From: an uncultured SAR116 cluster alpha proteobacterium
Lineage (GTDB): Bacteria > Pseudomonadota > Alphaproteobacteria > Puniceispirillales > Marisalimonadaceae
NCBI GenBank assembly: GCA_902550555.1
Contig: CACCZR010000001.1
Coordinates: 1 to 64,000 of the forward strand
Direction: 5' to 3'
DNA length: 64,000 nt
A program made the position numbers and the translations under genes. The first letter of the stretch is position 1, and every line of letters starts with the position of its first letter. Positions 53,068 to 61,862 of the stretch are shown here, in pieces. The notes below the pieces were generated by a model. That model was not told where the DNA came from. It did no database searches and saw only the letters and a list, made by a program, of their open reading frames with translations.

Positions 53068-54835
53068 ATACGACGAAGTCAAAAACATTATCAAAATAAT
53101 TGAAGAGTGCAGTGCTGTTGCATTAACTTTTTATAAAAAAAAACACCTTGAAATATCTATTAAAGATGATAACTCACCTGTAACAAAAGCTGATTTAGAA
53201 ATTAGTAGAATTTCAACTAATAAACTTTCTGAAATGTTTCCTAATGATAAAATAATATCAGAGGAAAACATAACTAATTTAAATGAAGTTGATATGACCA
53301 AATATTGGCTTATTGATCCTATAGATGGTACAAAGGAATTCATAACTAAAAGTGGTTTTTTTACAATTAACTTTGCATTAATATCAAATAACAAACCTGT
53401 TTTTGGAATTATATGTCAACCAACAACTTCTTCTATTTGGTTTAACTATAATAATAAAGCATATAAAATTAAAAAAACATATAACATTTTAGATGCTAAA
53501 GAATTAAAACCTAAAACTATAAATTACAATAAACTCAATATGATTTGTAGTTCTACAAACTTAAAATCAGGTATAAAAAATTGGTTAAATATGATTAATC
53601 CATTAAAAATTTCAGATATAGGATCAAGTCTTAAATTCTGTTATCTTGCGGAAGGTAAATATGATATTTACCCAAGATCGATACCAACCATGGAGTGGGA
53701 CACAGCTGCAGGACATAGTATTTTAAAGGCAAGTGGTGGTAATATTTTTACTACAAATGGATTAGAATTATATTATGGGAAAAATCATTTTAAAAATGGT
53801 AACTTCATAGCTTTTAGTAATTATAAAAACTTTCCATTATCAAAATATTTTTTAGAAAACATTGAAGATTATAAAGTTTACATAAAAAGAATTGAAAGTG
53901 CGTCAAACTCCTTAAAAAATGGAAAACTTGTTGTTTTTCCTACTGAAACAGTTTTTGGATTGGGAGCCATCGGCACTAATGAACAAGCTATATCTGCAAT
54001 TTATGCAGCAAAAAATAGACCGAAAAACAATCCTCTAATTGCACATTTTTCTTCCCTAAAGCAAGTAAAAAAGTATGTGATTTTTACAGATCTAGCTAAT
54101 AGATTAGCTGCTAATTTTTGGCCTGGACCTCTAACAATGGTTCTAAAAATTAATGAAAAAAATCGATTTTCAAGAATTTTATCAAGAGGGAAAAATACAC
54201 TTGCAGTAAGAATTCCTTCTCATCCAGTAGCTTTAGACTTAATATCAAAATGTGAAATTCCTATTTTAGCGCCTAGTGCAAATAAATCTGGAGGCGTTAG
54301 TCCAACTTCTGCAGAACATGTGAAACAAGACTTTAAAAAATTAAATGGTCCAAGTTGGGAAATTTCTGATATTTTAGATTTTGATGGATGTGAAGTTGGT
54401 ATTGAATCTTCTGTTGTAGATTGTAGAAATGATCTTCCTGTAATTTTAAGAGAAGGATTTATTACACTAAAAAACATAGAAGACATTATGGGTATTAAAG
54501 TAATATATAAAAATTTCACTGATGAACTAATATCACCTGGCACGTTACAAAAACATTATTCTCCTAAAACCAAAGTTTTATTAAACCAAAAAAAATATAT
54601 AGCTGGATCAGCTTGTTTAGGTTTTGGCAAACTTCCAATAGCTTTTAGAGATTGTAAACATATTTTCAATTTAAGCTTATCTGAAAATTTATTTGAGGCT
54701 TCCCATTTACTTTATGAAGGGTTAAGGTATTTAGATAAACTTGACCTAAAATTTATTCAAGTTTTACCTATTCCTAGCATAGGAATTGGAAAGGCTTTAA
54801 ATGATAGATTAAAAAGAGCTTCTTTTAATGAATGA
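53060..54835 (+). CDS. Fusion: CysQ-like phosphatase (N) + Sua5/TsaC threonylcarbamoyl-AMP synthase (C)
   Basis: One 591-residue reading frame joins two enzymes. Residues about 1-262 are an inositol-monophosphatase-type Mg2+ phosphatase of the CysQ group: ISEEN (Glu68-Glu69), DPIDGT (Asp86-Asp89), EWDTAAGHSI (Asp214). CysQ removes the 3'-phosphate from PAP made in sulfate assimilation. Residues about 280-591 are full-length Sua5: FPTETVFGLG (292-301), the YrdC-domain motif AAKNRPKNNP, GPLTMVL, and the Sua5 C-terminal SPGTLQKHYSP (492-502), which makes threonylcarbamoyl-AMP for t6A in tRNAs. No stop or frameshift is seen at the junction (about 53846-53900). The start overlaps the glycosylase gene by 8 nt, and its end overlaps the FAD oxidase by 8 nt. 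Confidence 0.93.
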   Translation: MIKYDEVKNIIKIIEECSAVALTFYKKKHLEISIKDDNSPVTKADLEISRISTNKLSEMFPNDKIISEENITNLNEVDMTKYWLIDPIDGTKEFITKSGFFTINFALISNNKPVFGIICQPTTSSIWFNYNNKAYKIKKTYNILDAKELKPKTINYNKLNMICSSTNLKSGIKNWLNMINPLKISDIGSSLKFCYLAEGKYDIYPRSIPTMEWDTAAGHSILKASGGNIFTTNGLELYYGKNHFKNGNFIAFSNYKNFPLSKYFLENIEDYKVYIKRIESASNSLKNGKLVVFPTETVFGLGAIGTNEQAISAIYAAKNRPKNNPLIAHFSSLKQVKKYVIFTDLANRLAANFWPGPLTMVLKINEKNRFSRILSRGKNTLAVRIPSHPVALDLISKCEIPILAPSANKSGGVSPTSAEHVKQDFKKLNGPSWEISDILDFDGCEVGIESSVVDCRNDLPVILREGFITLKNIEDIMGIKVIYKNFTDELISPGTLQKHYSPKTKVLLNQKKYIAGSACLGFGKLPIAFRDCKHIFNLSLSENLFEASHLLYEGLRYLDKLDLKFIQVLPIPSIGIGKALNDRLKRASFNE

Positions 54836-56279
54836 TTATAAAAAAAAAATAACTGCTTTAAATTTAAAATCTAAACCTATTTTTGATATTGAAGATCATC
54901 TTAAATATACAAAAGATTGGAGAGGACAGTATATTGGAGATGCAATAGCAATTTTAAAACCCCATGATAAATATGAAGTGTCAAAGATTTTAAAGTTTGC
55001 AAATGATAATGAAATTTCAATTGTTCCTCAAGGTGGAAATACAAGCCTTTGTGGTGGTGCAACTCCTCTTAAAAATTCCTTTTCAATCATCATAAGTACG
55101 GAAAAGATGAATAATATTATTTCTATAGATAAAGAATCAATGACAATAACCTTAGAGCCAGGAGTTATTTTAAGTATCATTCATGAACAAGTTGAAAAGA
55201 ATGATCTTTTTTTTCCACTTAGTTTAGGAGCTAAAGGCTCATGCACAATTGGTGGAAACCTATCTACGAATGCAGGAGGTATAAATGTCTTAAAATATGG
55301 TAACACAAGAGATCTATGTTTAGGTTTAGAAGTTGTATTACCTAACGGTGATATAATGAACTTGTTAAAAATGCTTAAAAAAGATAACACTGGTTACGAT
55401 TTGAAAAATATTTTTATTGGTGCTGAAGGAACTCTTGGAATTATTACCGCTGCTACCATGAAATTATTTCCAAAACCAAAATTAAGTATTACTTCTTTTG
55501 TTGAAACGCTCTCAATAAATAATGCAATAAAACTTTTGAACCTTTTTGAACAAGAATTGAAAAATGAACTGGAAGCATTTGAACTTATGCCAAAAGTTTT
55601 TTGGGAAGTGGCATCAAATAATACAGAAAATTTGTTACTTCCATTTAACAAAATGCCTGAAATGGGCGTTTTGTTAGAATTAACAACAACATCTACAAAT
55701 GATACTTTGCTTAATAACGAAGGGACAACATTTCTGCACGAAAAACTTGAACATCTTCTATCAAAAGCATTGGACGAAGAATTAATTGAGGATGCAATAA
55801 TATGTAAAAACGATTTGGAAAGAAATAAATTATGGGAAATTAGAGAAAATGCCGCTGAAAATGAAAAAAAAGAATTAATAAACTCTCATGCCAAAAAATG
55901 TCTTAAACATGATGTTTCTTTACCAATAAATAATATAGAAAAATTTCATCAAGAGACTCAAAAAATGATTTCCACAAAGATAAAAAATACGAGAACAATT
56001 TTCTTTGGTCATTTAGGGGATGGAAACTTACACTACAATATATTTGGTAATGGCAAAGGAGATGATGGATTTGAAAACCAATCACAAAATATAACAGAAA
56101 ACTTATATAAAATTATTGAAAAATTAAATGGATCTTTTTCTGCAGAACATGGCATTGGACAATTAAAAAAAGATAATCTAAGATTTTTTAAAGACCCAGT
56201 AGCATATTATTTAATGAAAAATATAAAAAATATGATTGATCCAAAAAATATTATGAACCCAGGGAAAATTCTAATATAA
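54828..56279 (+). CDS. FAD-linked oxidase, GlcD/D-2-hydroxyglutarate dehydrogenase-like
   Basis: A 483-residue two-domain flavoenzyme oxidising a 2-hydroxy acid. The N-terminal PCMH/VAO FAD-binding part has VPQGGNTSLCGGATP and LSLGAKGSCTIGGNLSTNAGG, where the last Gly stretch contacts FAD; the C-terminal part has FFGHLGDGNLHYNI with the metal-binding His, SAEHGIGQLK and MNPGKIL. It resembles D-lactate, glycolate and D-2-hydroxyglutarate dehydrogenases; the substrate is not certain. Its start overlaps the end of the fused gene by 8 nt. Confidence 0.93.
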   Translation: MNDYKKKITALNLKSKPIFDIEDHLKYTKDWRGQYIGDAIAILKPHDKYEVSKILKFANDNEISIVPQGGNTSLCGGATPLKNSFSIIISTEKMNNIISIDKESMTITLEPGVILSIIHEQVEKNDLFFPLSLGAKGSCTIGGNLSTNAGGINVLKYGNTRDLCLGLEVVLPNGDIMNLLKMLKKDNTGYDLKNIFIGAEGTLGIITAATMKLFPKPKLSITSFVETLSINNAIKLLNLFEQELKNELEAFELMPKVFWEVASNNTENLLLPFNKMPEMGVLLELTTTSTNDTLLNNEGTTFLHEKLEHLLSKALDEELIEDAIICKNDLERNKLWEIRENAAENEKKELINSHAKKCLKHDVSLPINNIEKFHQETQKMISTKIKNTRTIFFGHLGDGNLHYNIFGNGKGDDGFENQSQNITENLYKIIEKLNGSFSAEHGIGQLKKDNLRFFKDPVAYYLMKNIKNMIDPKNIMNPGKILI

Positions 56280-56317
56280 AATGTTCATTATTTTAAAATT
56301 TTAGCTATTATAACTTC

Positions 56318-58438
56318 ATGAAATTTATAATTTTAATATTATCTCTTTTTCTTTTTTCAGTGTCTTCTTACTCCCAAGATAATACCAAAAGTAATGTTGA
56401 ATTTACTAGTGATAGTTTGGAAGTTGATGAAAATCAAAATTTAATGATCGCCAAGGGAAATGTAGTCATTAAATCTGAAAAAGAAACAATTAAAGCAGAC
56501 ATTGTTAAATATGATAAATCTTTAGACAAAGCAACTGCGTCTGGAAATATATCAATTATTAGTACTGATGGAACAATTATTGAGACCTCAGAAATAATTT
56601 TAACAAATGAATTTAAAGATATATTAGCATTAACCTTGTTTACTAAATTTAAAGATAATTCAAAATTAAAAGCATCAAAACTTTCAAAAATATCAGATAG
56701 AAGTGTATTTTTTAATGGTGAATATACTCCATGTGATTGTGATTTTAAAAATGGAGAAAAACCAGTTTGGCAACTTAACTCAAGTGAAGTAACTCACGAT
56801 AAATCAGAAAAAATGATTTATTTTAAAAATGTTGTATTAAAAATTATGGATTATCCTCTTTTTTATTTTCCATATTTGAGTACACCTGATCCATCAGTCA
56901 GAAGGAAAAGTGGTTTTCTTATGCCTGCAATAGGTTATTCAAATAGAAACGGCTTAGAAACAACAATACCATATTACTTTACAACTGAAGACGAAAGTTG
57001 GGATTCTACTTTTACTAACCACTTTAAGGGAAAAAATGGATATATAAACCAATTAAATGTCAGAAAAAAATATCCTTCTGTTTTCTTAGAAACAAATTTA
57101 TTTCAAGGTCAAGTAGATACTAATAATGAAGATAAAGATAAAGTTTTTGCGGGAAATTTATATTTTGATGGGAAACTTGAAAGTAATTGGCATGTTAATG
57201 CTTCAGGAAAGTATTCAGATCAAGATACTTTTATGAGGAGATATAATTTTGACAGCTCAACAAATTATAAAAATTTTATAAAAACAAATAAAATTACAAA
57301 TAATTCTTTTTCAGAAATTGAATGGTATAAATATACAAACCTAGAAGTTGATTCAAAAATTAATCAACCAAACCTTCAACCATCTATAAAACATAAAGTA
57401 TTTTTAAACGATAAAAATATTAACTCTGAAATATCTTTGAATGCTCATGAAATCAAGCATGATGAAGGCTATAATATTCAAAGATGGTCAAGCTCTGGAA
57501 TATTAGAACATAAAGTTGATAATGAATTTATAGATTTGATATTAAGTGCAGAAACAGGACTTGATCTTTACGCTATTAAAAATAGACCATCTTCAGATGT
57601 TAATGATAATAAATATCTAGATAGATTTTCATTAGGTGTAAGTGTTTTATCAAAAAAAGATTTTATTTTTAACATTAGTGAACATGATTTACTAATGACA
57701 CCAAAGGTACAGATCGTTTCAATGCATAGTACTAATAGAAAAAATGATGTTCCTAACAGAGACTCCTCAGATTATAGAATTGATCATGCTAATTTATTCT
57801 TAATTAATCAATACCAAGGCAGAGATAACATACAAACAAATCAAAGATTAAACTTTGGTATTGATAATGATCTGAATACAGATATAGGATCTTTTTCACT
57901 TTTCATTGGACAAAGTCATAAAATTGGTGGAACAAACCAAAATATTGTAGATACTGATTCTAATCGACAATCAGACTTTATCACTGAAATCCAATGGATA
58001 AACTCTAAAGAATTTAATTTGTCTTATAACGCACTGTTCGATCATCATAACTTAGAAACCAACTATACAAGTGTAAAATTATCAGGAGAGTATTCTAATT
58101 TTTACTATAATTTAATTCATAGGTCTGTTAACAAAAATCTAATAAGTGATAATTCTGATAGAGAAGAAATACAATTCTCTATTGGTAAAAAAATAGATAA
58201 TTGGAAATTAAGTTACAATAATAAATATGATTTAAATGACAATAATGCAGAATTAATCGAAGAAGAAATTCTTTTAGATTATGTTGGTGAATATATGTTC
58301 CAAGATTGTCTATCTTTAAAACTTAGTTATAAAAATAAAGATGGAGCACCTGACAGAGATATTCTACCAGAAAATTCAATTTTTTTAACTCTTAGTCTTA
58401 AAAACTTAGGAGATTATGGGCTTAATTCTTTATTTTAA
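56318..58438 (+). CDS. lptD: LPS-assembly protein LptD
   Basis: A 706-residue outer-membrane beta-barrel that inserts lipopolysaccharide with LptE. It has a signal peptide ending SSYSQ, then an LptA-like jellyroll (AKGNVVIKSEKETIKAD and ATASGNISI around residues 40-100), followed by the PLFYFPYLSTPDPSVRRKSG segment leading into the barrel. Only three cysteines remain: Cys139, Cys141 and Cys664. E. coli LptD uses four in two disulfides, so the disulfide pattern differs. It ends in Phe for BAM recognition. No surA, pdxA or ksgA follows, unlike many alphaproteobacteria. Confidence 0.93.
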   Translation: MKFIILILSLFLFSVSSYSQDNTKSNVEFTSDSLEVDENQNLMIAKGNVVIKSEKETIKADIVKYDKSLDKATASGNISIISTDGTIIETSEIILTNEFKDILALTLFTKFKDNSKLKASKLSKISDRSVFFNGEYTPCDCDFKNGEKPVWQLNSSEVTHDKSEKMIYFKNVVLKIMDYPLFYFPYLSTPDPSVRRKSGFLMPAIGYSNRNGLETTIPYYFTTEDESWDSTFTNHFKGKNGYINQLNVRKKYPSVFLETNLFQGQVDTNNEDKDKVFAGNLYFDGKLESNWHVNASGKYSDQDTFMRRYNFDSSTNYKNFIKTNKITNNSFSEIEWYKYTNLEVDSKINQPNLQPSIKHKVFLNDKNINSEISLNAHEIKHDEGYNIQRWSSSGILEHKVDNEFIDLILSAETGLDLYAIKNRPSSDVNDNKYLDRFSLGVSVLSKKDFIFNISEHDLLMTPKVQIVSMHSTNRKNDVPNRDSSDYRIDHANLFLINQYQGRDNIQTNQRLNFGIDNDLNTDIGSFSLFIGQSHKIGGTNQNIVDTDSNRQSDFITEIQWINSKEFNLSYNALFDHHNLETNYTSVKLSGEYSNFYYNLIHRSVNKNLISDNSDREEIQFSIGKKIDNWKLSYNNKYDLNDNNAELIEEEILLDYVGEYMFQDCLSLKLSYKNKDGAPDRDILPENSIFLTLSLKNLGDYGLNSLF

Positions 58439-58816
58439 TTATTTCATTATTGATAATGCAGTTGGTGATAACTTATGTACAACTATAGTATTCCTATCAA
58501 TTAGTTTTTCAACTTTTGGAGCAATATTGTTTATCCATTCATCACTTTCATAAACATCTATATACAATTTTTGTTTATGATCTAAATTTTTAAACCTTCT
58601 GATCCATATATATAAATTTCTATTTTCTAAGGTCTTCATTTCACGTTTTCCATTACTTAGATGAAATCTATCAAAACTATTTTCTGTAAAACTACCATGT
58701 ATTATCATTCCTTTAGAAACTTGAAATGGAATGATAATATTTTCCATGAGTTTCAACCATTCAGTCATTTTTCCTGGAAAAACTTGATATATTCTTAATT
58801 CAAAAAATTCACTCAT
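58439..58816 (-). CDS. NIPSNAP family protein
   Basis: A 125-residue ferredoxin-like-fold protein: FELRIYQVFPGKMTEWLKLM at the start and WIRRFKNLDHKQKLYIDVYE later are family hallmarks. NIPSNAP proteins bind vitamins or act as small enzymes or sensors; the role here is unknown. It converges with lptD, leaving no nucleotides between their stops. Confidence 0.85.
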   Translation of the reverse strand: MSEFFELRIYQVFPGKMTEWLKLMENIIIPFQVSKGMIIHGSFTENSFDRFHLSNGKREMKTLENRNLYIWIRRFKNLDHKQKLYIDVYESDEWINNIAPKVEKLIDRNTIVVHKLSPTALSIMK

Positions 58817-58908
58817 AAGTGATCCTCTATATAAACTTATTTATTAAATTTACAATTTTAACTTAAAAAATACAATTTTTTATATAAGATAATATTAGGG
58901 AGTTAATT

Positions 58909-59097
58909 ATGGCAACTTATGAATGCAATAAATGTGGAATGTCTGTTAATGCTACATGCGGAAAATGTGATGAAAAACTGTTAAATGATACGCTGGAAAT
59001 TGAAAATGGTTCAGTGCAAATATCAAAATGTCCAAATGGACATGGAAAAATTAAATCACCTTTATGCTGTGGACAAGACATGACATGCACTATATAG
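58909..59097 (+). CDS. Small zinc-ribbon protein
   Basis: A 62-residue protein with four Cys pairs: CNKCG, CGKCD, CPNGH and CCGQDMTC. It resembles rubredoxin-like or zinc-ribbon proteins found singly in many marine bacteria. AGGG lies before the ATG. The function is unknown; the metal could be zinc or iron. Confidence 0.85.
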   Translation: MATYECNKCGMSVNATCGKCDEKLLNDTLEIENGSVQISKCPNGHGKIKSPLCCGQDMTCTI

Positions 59098-59113
59098 AAT
59101 TTTAAATTTTCTC

Positions 59114-59338
59114 ATGTCAGAAATTTTTGGTTTTTTGTTCTTTGGAATAATTATAATTTCTATAATTGTAATAGTTGTAAATTTTGTAAATAAAAATCAC
59201 AATAAAACTATAATTAAAGAAAAAAATCCGACCGATAATAAAATTAAAAAAGAACTCAATAAACTAAAAAAATTACATGAAGAGGGATTAATTACAAAAA
59301 AAGTTTTAGAAGAAAAACAAAAGGAAATTTTAAAATAA
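59114..59338 (+). CDS. SHOCT-domain small membrane protein
   Basis: A 74-residue protein with one N-terminal transmembrane helix (about residues 5-27) and a C-terminal SHOCT motif: ELNKLKKLHEEGLITKKVLEEKQKEIL. Such proteins are short, often envelope-linked, and of unknown function. It is 16 nt downstream of the zinc-ribbon gene and probably co-transcribed. Confidence 0.8.
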   Translation: MSEIFGFLFFGIIIISIIVIVVNFVNKNHNKTIIKEKNPTDNKIKKELNKLKKLHEEGLITKKVLEEKQKEILK

Positions 59339-59537
59339 TATAAATTAAAAATTCAGTAAAAAACAAAATAACTATAATTAATTAAATATACAGACTTTTT
59401 TAAATTTACCTAAAACTTCTTATAAAAAATTACTTAATTTTAAGTTGAAATCATCAATTAAAATTAAAAGTTAATACATACTTAATTTGTCTTTAGTCAT
59501 AAAGAAGATATTAAAATTCTTGTTATTTTATAATCTT

Positions 59538-59568
59538 AGACTAAAATAAATAGTAATTATTTTAGTCT
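59538..59568. terminator. 12-bp hairpin after the SHOCT gene
   Basis: AGACTAAAATAA (59538-59549) and its exact complement (59557-59568) enclose a 7-nt loop, followed by TTAAAATAATTT. It could end the 58.9-59.3 kb transcript or form the first stem of the structured element starting 20 nt later. The preceding 200 nt (59339-59537) are AT-rich with no gene that I can see. Confidence 0.5.
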
Positions 59569-59588
59569 TTAAAATAATTTAATTTTAG

Positions 59589-59656
59589 AAAGGAGGTGGT
59601 CCATGTCTAATATAATTTTATTCGTTACCACTTCCTATAGTCAAATATAGGAAAGT
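59589..59656 (+). promoter_or_regulatory. Extended Shine-Dalgarno with two competing hairpins
   Basis: AAAGGAGGTGGTCC (59589-59602) would pair over 14 nt with the standard 16S rRNA 3' end, allowing one G-U pair. Part of it, GGAGGTGGT (59592-59600), can also pair with ACCACTTCC (59627-59635) inside the following short ORF, hiding the site. The overlapping TTCCTATA (59632-59639) can instead pair with TATAGGAA (59646-59653), freeing it. These two pairings are mutually exclusive. This is what a translation-control or attenuation device looks like, but no ligand or regulated gene is known. Confidence 0.55.
59603..59650 (+). CDS. 15-codon leader-type ORF behind the strong ribosome-binding site
   Basis: ATG at 59603, 6 nt after GGAGG, then MSNIILFVTTSYSQI and TAG at 59648. 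The start signal is the strongest in the window, yet the product is only 15 residues and has no recognisable domain. Its codons 9-12 (ACC ACT TCC TAT) form the anti-Shine-Dalgarno segment. A leader peptide or a small hydrophobic regulatory peptide are both possible. Confidence 0.45.
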   Translation: MSNIILFVTTSYSQI

Positions 59657-59672
59657 GCAAAATTAAAATTAA

Positions 59673-59694
59673 AATGGGGAATTTATTCCCCATT
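59673..59694 (+). terminator. 9-bp terminator-like hairpin ending the structured element
   Basis: AATGGGGAA (59673-59681) and TTCCCCATT (59686-59694) form a perfect stem with a 4-nt loop, followed by ATTTTG. It lies between the 15-codon ORF and the next gene at 59709. The U-tract is short, so termination may be partial. Confidence 0.6.
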
Positions 59695-59708
59695 ATTTTG
59701 AATATTAA

Positions 59709-60092
59709 ATGATAGATACTTTTCAAGAATTAAAACTTAAAATACTAAAATTTAATTTAAACCAAAATTGGACTTTACCTAACGAAATATGGAACGAAGA
59801 AATTCCCCATGATTATATGTATGAAGATACTTATTTACAATTGAGTTTTGTTTTTAATACCTTTACAGAAAATGAATTGTTACAATTAATTAAACTTACA
59901 AATGATGAAACAATTAATGGTATAAATGAAAATTTACTTATTGAAATAAATAATTATGTCAAAAGCTGCGTAGATTTTATTAACTATGAAATTAAAGGTG
60001 AAACGGAAAAATATTTTCAAAAGTTTAAAAATAATTCATGTTTTTCTTATGAAAAAAAAATTAAAATGTATTTAAATTCTATTCGTCTCTAG
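59709..60092 (+). CDS. Hypothetical acidic protein
   Basis: A 127-residue soluble protein I do not recognise: LNQNWTLPNEIWNEEIPHDYMYEDTY, read in shorter pieces as WTLPNEIWNEE and DYMYEDTY, then a C-terminal Lys-rich part (KKIKMYLNSIRL). No signal peptide or membrane helix. No Shine-Dalgarno is visible at ATG 59709. It follows the terminator-like hairpin at 59673, and its last 14 nt overlap a convergent small membrane gene. Confidence 0.55.
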   Translation: MIDTFQELKLKILKFNLNQNWTLPNEIWNEEIPHDYMYEDTYLQLSFVFNTFTENELLQLIKLTNDETINGINENLLIEINNYVKSCVDFINYEIKGETEKYFQKFKNNSCFSYEKKIKMYLNSIRL

Positions 60093-60297
60093 TCTTTTTT
60101 ATCCAGAAAGTAATTTCTCTAAAACAAACATAATTAAAAATCAAAATTGGCATCAAATATACAATTGATACTAATACGACTAAAACTAATTCATCTACTG
60201 TGGCACTTTTTTTTTCAAAAATTAATAAGTAAAATGATATTATTATACAAAAAAAACTCACTAAAGATATTATTCTGCTTAATTTAAATAAATTCAT
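60079..60297 (-). CDS. Hypothetical small membrane protein
   Basis: A 72-residue protein with two hydrophobic helices (about residues 9-27 and 37-56) and charged ends (FEKKSATVDELV; WIKKTRDE). No homology is recognised. It overlaps the end of the 59709 gene by 14 nt on the other strand, so one of the two may be spurious; the membrane pattern makes this one believable. Confidence 0.5.
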   Translation of the reverse strand: MNLFKLSRIISLVSFFCIIISFYLLIFEKKSATVDELVLVVLVSIVYLMPILIFNYVCFREITFWIKKTRDE

Positions 60298-60373
60298 TTT
60301 AATTTTATAAAAATTTATAATTATAATATATAGTTTTTAATAATTTTAAATTAAAAAAGATGTTTAATTATTT

Positions 60374-61171
60374 ATGAAAAAAACTTTTGTTTCTAATAAA
60401 CCTAAAATAAGCATCAAATATGATGGGACAGGCGATCTATTAATTTTTTTACATGGAATTGGTGGAAATAAAGATAATTGGGATTTAAATTTTCCTATAC
60501 TATCAAAACATTTTTTGTGTGTTGCATGGGACGCCCGTGGTTATGGTGAAAGTGAAGATTATAAAGGTGAACTTTTTTTCGACGATGTCATAAATGATTT
60601 ACTAAGTATCTATAAATATTTTGATAAAAATAATGCACATATTATCGGTTTGTCTATGGGCGGGCAAATTGCATGTTTATTTTATGAAAAACATCCTGAA
60701 AAAGTTAAATCTATGGTACTATGTGATACTCATTTCGGTTTAGGAAATTTGGGAAAAGATGAAATAGACAAATTTATTAATAGTAGAAAAAAACCTCTTT
60801 TAGAAGGATTACAACCTAAAGATATTGCCCTCCCAGTAACAAATTCCTTAGTAGGTAATTTAAATAATGAACCTGCTATCGAAGAATTAGTCAATTCTAT
60901 GAGTAAATTACACAAAGAAAGCTATTTAAAAACTATAGAAGCTTCTATGTCTACTTTTCATGACCATATCTTTCCAAAAATTGATGTTCCAACTTTAATT
61001 TTAGTTGGAGAGAAAGATACATTAACACCACCATCAATGGCATTTGAAATTCACAAATTAATTAAAAATAGTAAATTTTCAATGATTGAAGAAGCTGGTC
61101 ATCTTATTAATATCGAGAATCCAAAAGCTTTTAATTATAGAATATTACAATTTTTAAAAGAAGTTAATTAG
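60374..61171 (+). CDS. Alpha/beta hydrolase (PcaD/enol-lactonase-like)
   Basis: A 265-residue cytoplasmic hydrolase. The oxyanion motif FLHGIGGNKDNWD is followed by the nucleophile elbow GLSMGGQ (Ser94), acid Asp215 in VGEKDTLTPP and base His243 in EAGHLIN. The overall layout resembles 3-oxoadipate enol-lactonase, but the family covers many ester and lactone substrates. No aromatic-degradation neighbours are present. Confidence 0.88.
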   Translation: MKKTFVSNKPKISIKYDGTGDLLIFLHGIGGNKDNWDLNFPILSKHFLCVAWDARGYGESEDYKGELFFDDVINDLLSIYKYFDKNNAHIIGLSMGGQIACLFYEKHPEKVKSMVLCDTHFGLGNLGKDEIDKFINSRKKPLLEGLQPKDIALPVTNSLVGNLNNEPAIEELVNSMSKLHKESYLKTIEASMSTFHDHIFPKIDVPTLILVGEKDTLTPPSMAFEIHKLIKNSKFSMIEEAGHLINIENPKAFNYRILQFLKEVN

Positions 61172-61214
61172 TGTTATAAATAGATACAATTTAAAATGAT
61201 AAAGTTTTATTTAT

Positions 61215-61676
61215 TTACCCTAATTTACAGTACTTAAACAAATTATTATCTTTTTCATATTCTCTAAATCTATATTTTGGATTATCAATTAAATAACCCT
61301 TATTATCTAAAAGTTTTTTTTTACCTTCATCTTCAGTATTAAATCTACCCTCTTCTACATACACTCTCCCTTCACCTATGCCCAAAAAAATATCTATTGG
61401 TTTTTCTTCACAAATATATTCACCAAATACATCTTTTTTCATTGGTTTACACTCCCAAACATAAACTTCACTTCCATTTTGACTTCTTTCATAAAGAAAA
61501 ATATCATTTTCCAAAAATTCACCTTTTACAATTTTCTCCTTAAAAATATCAATGCTTCCTATATCTTTTAAAATCAACTCTTCATCACATTTAATAATTT
61601 TTGTAAGATATTTTTGTTTTTTTGTTAGATATACTAAACAACAATGAGGTACATATCTTTGACTCATAAATCCCAT
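61215..61676 (-). CDS. Hypothetical protein, Lys- and Glu-rich
   Basis: A 153-residue soluble protein of no family I know: SQRYVPHCCLVYL at the start, then alternating short strands (DIFLYERSQNGSEVYVWECKP) and a highly charged C terminus. ATG 61676 has AGGA 6 nt upstream. Six cysteines (two adjacent) are notable for a cytoplasmic protein. Neighbours are a hydrolase and another hypothetical, with no operon partner. Confidence 0.6.
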   Translation of the reverse strand: MGFMSQRYVPHCCLVYLTKKQKYLTKIIKCDEELILKDIGSIDIFKEKIVKGEFLENDIFLYERSQNGSEVYVWECKPMKKDVFGEYICEEKPIDIFLGIGEGRVYVEEGRFNTEDEGKKKLLDNKGYLIDNPKYRFREYEKDNNLFKYCKLG

Positions 61677-61862
61677 AAAATGTCCTTTATTCCATAGATT
61701 TTAATTTTCTTTTATAAAACTTTAAAAATTTATGTTTAGAGTTTAAACAAAATTTAAAATTCCTGATTAAATTTTATTCAATTAGTAAACTTCACACAAA
61801 CATAAAAACTTAGTCTTCACTAAATCAATAACTTTTCTTATAAGGGTATGACAGGAGAAAAT

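Noticed and set aside
59589..59602. Possible fragment of 16S rRNA
   Set aside because: The match is to the reverse complement of the 16S 3' end and stops at 14 nt; it precedes an ATG at ideal spacing, so it is a Shine-Dalgarno sequence and not an rRNA remnant.
60079..60092. Overlap of two convergent hypothetical genes as evidence of an antisense pair
   Set aside because: Only 14 nt overlap; common in this compact genome, so no antisense regulation is claimed.
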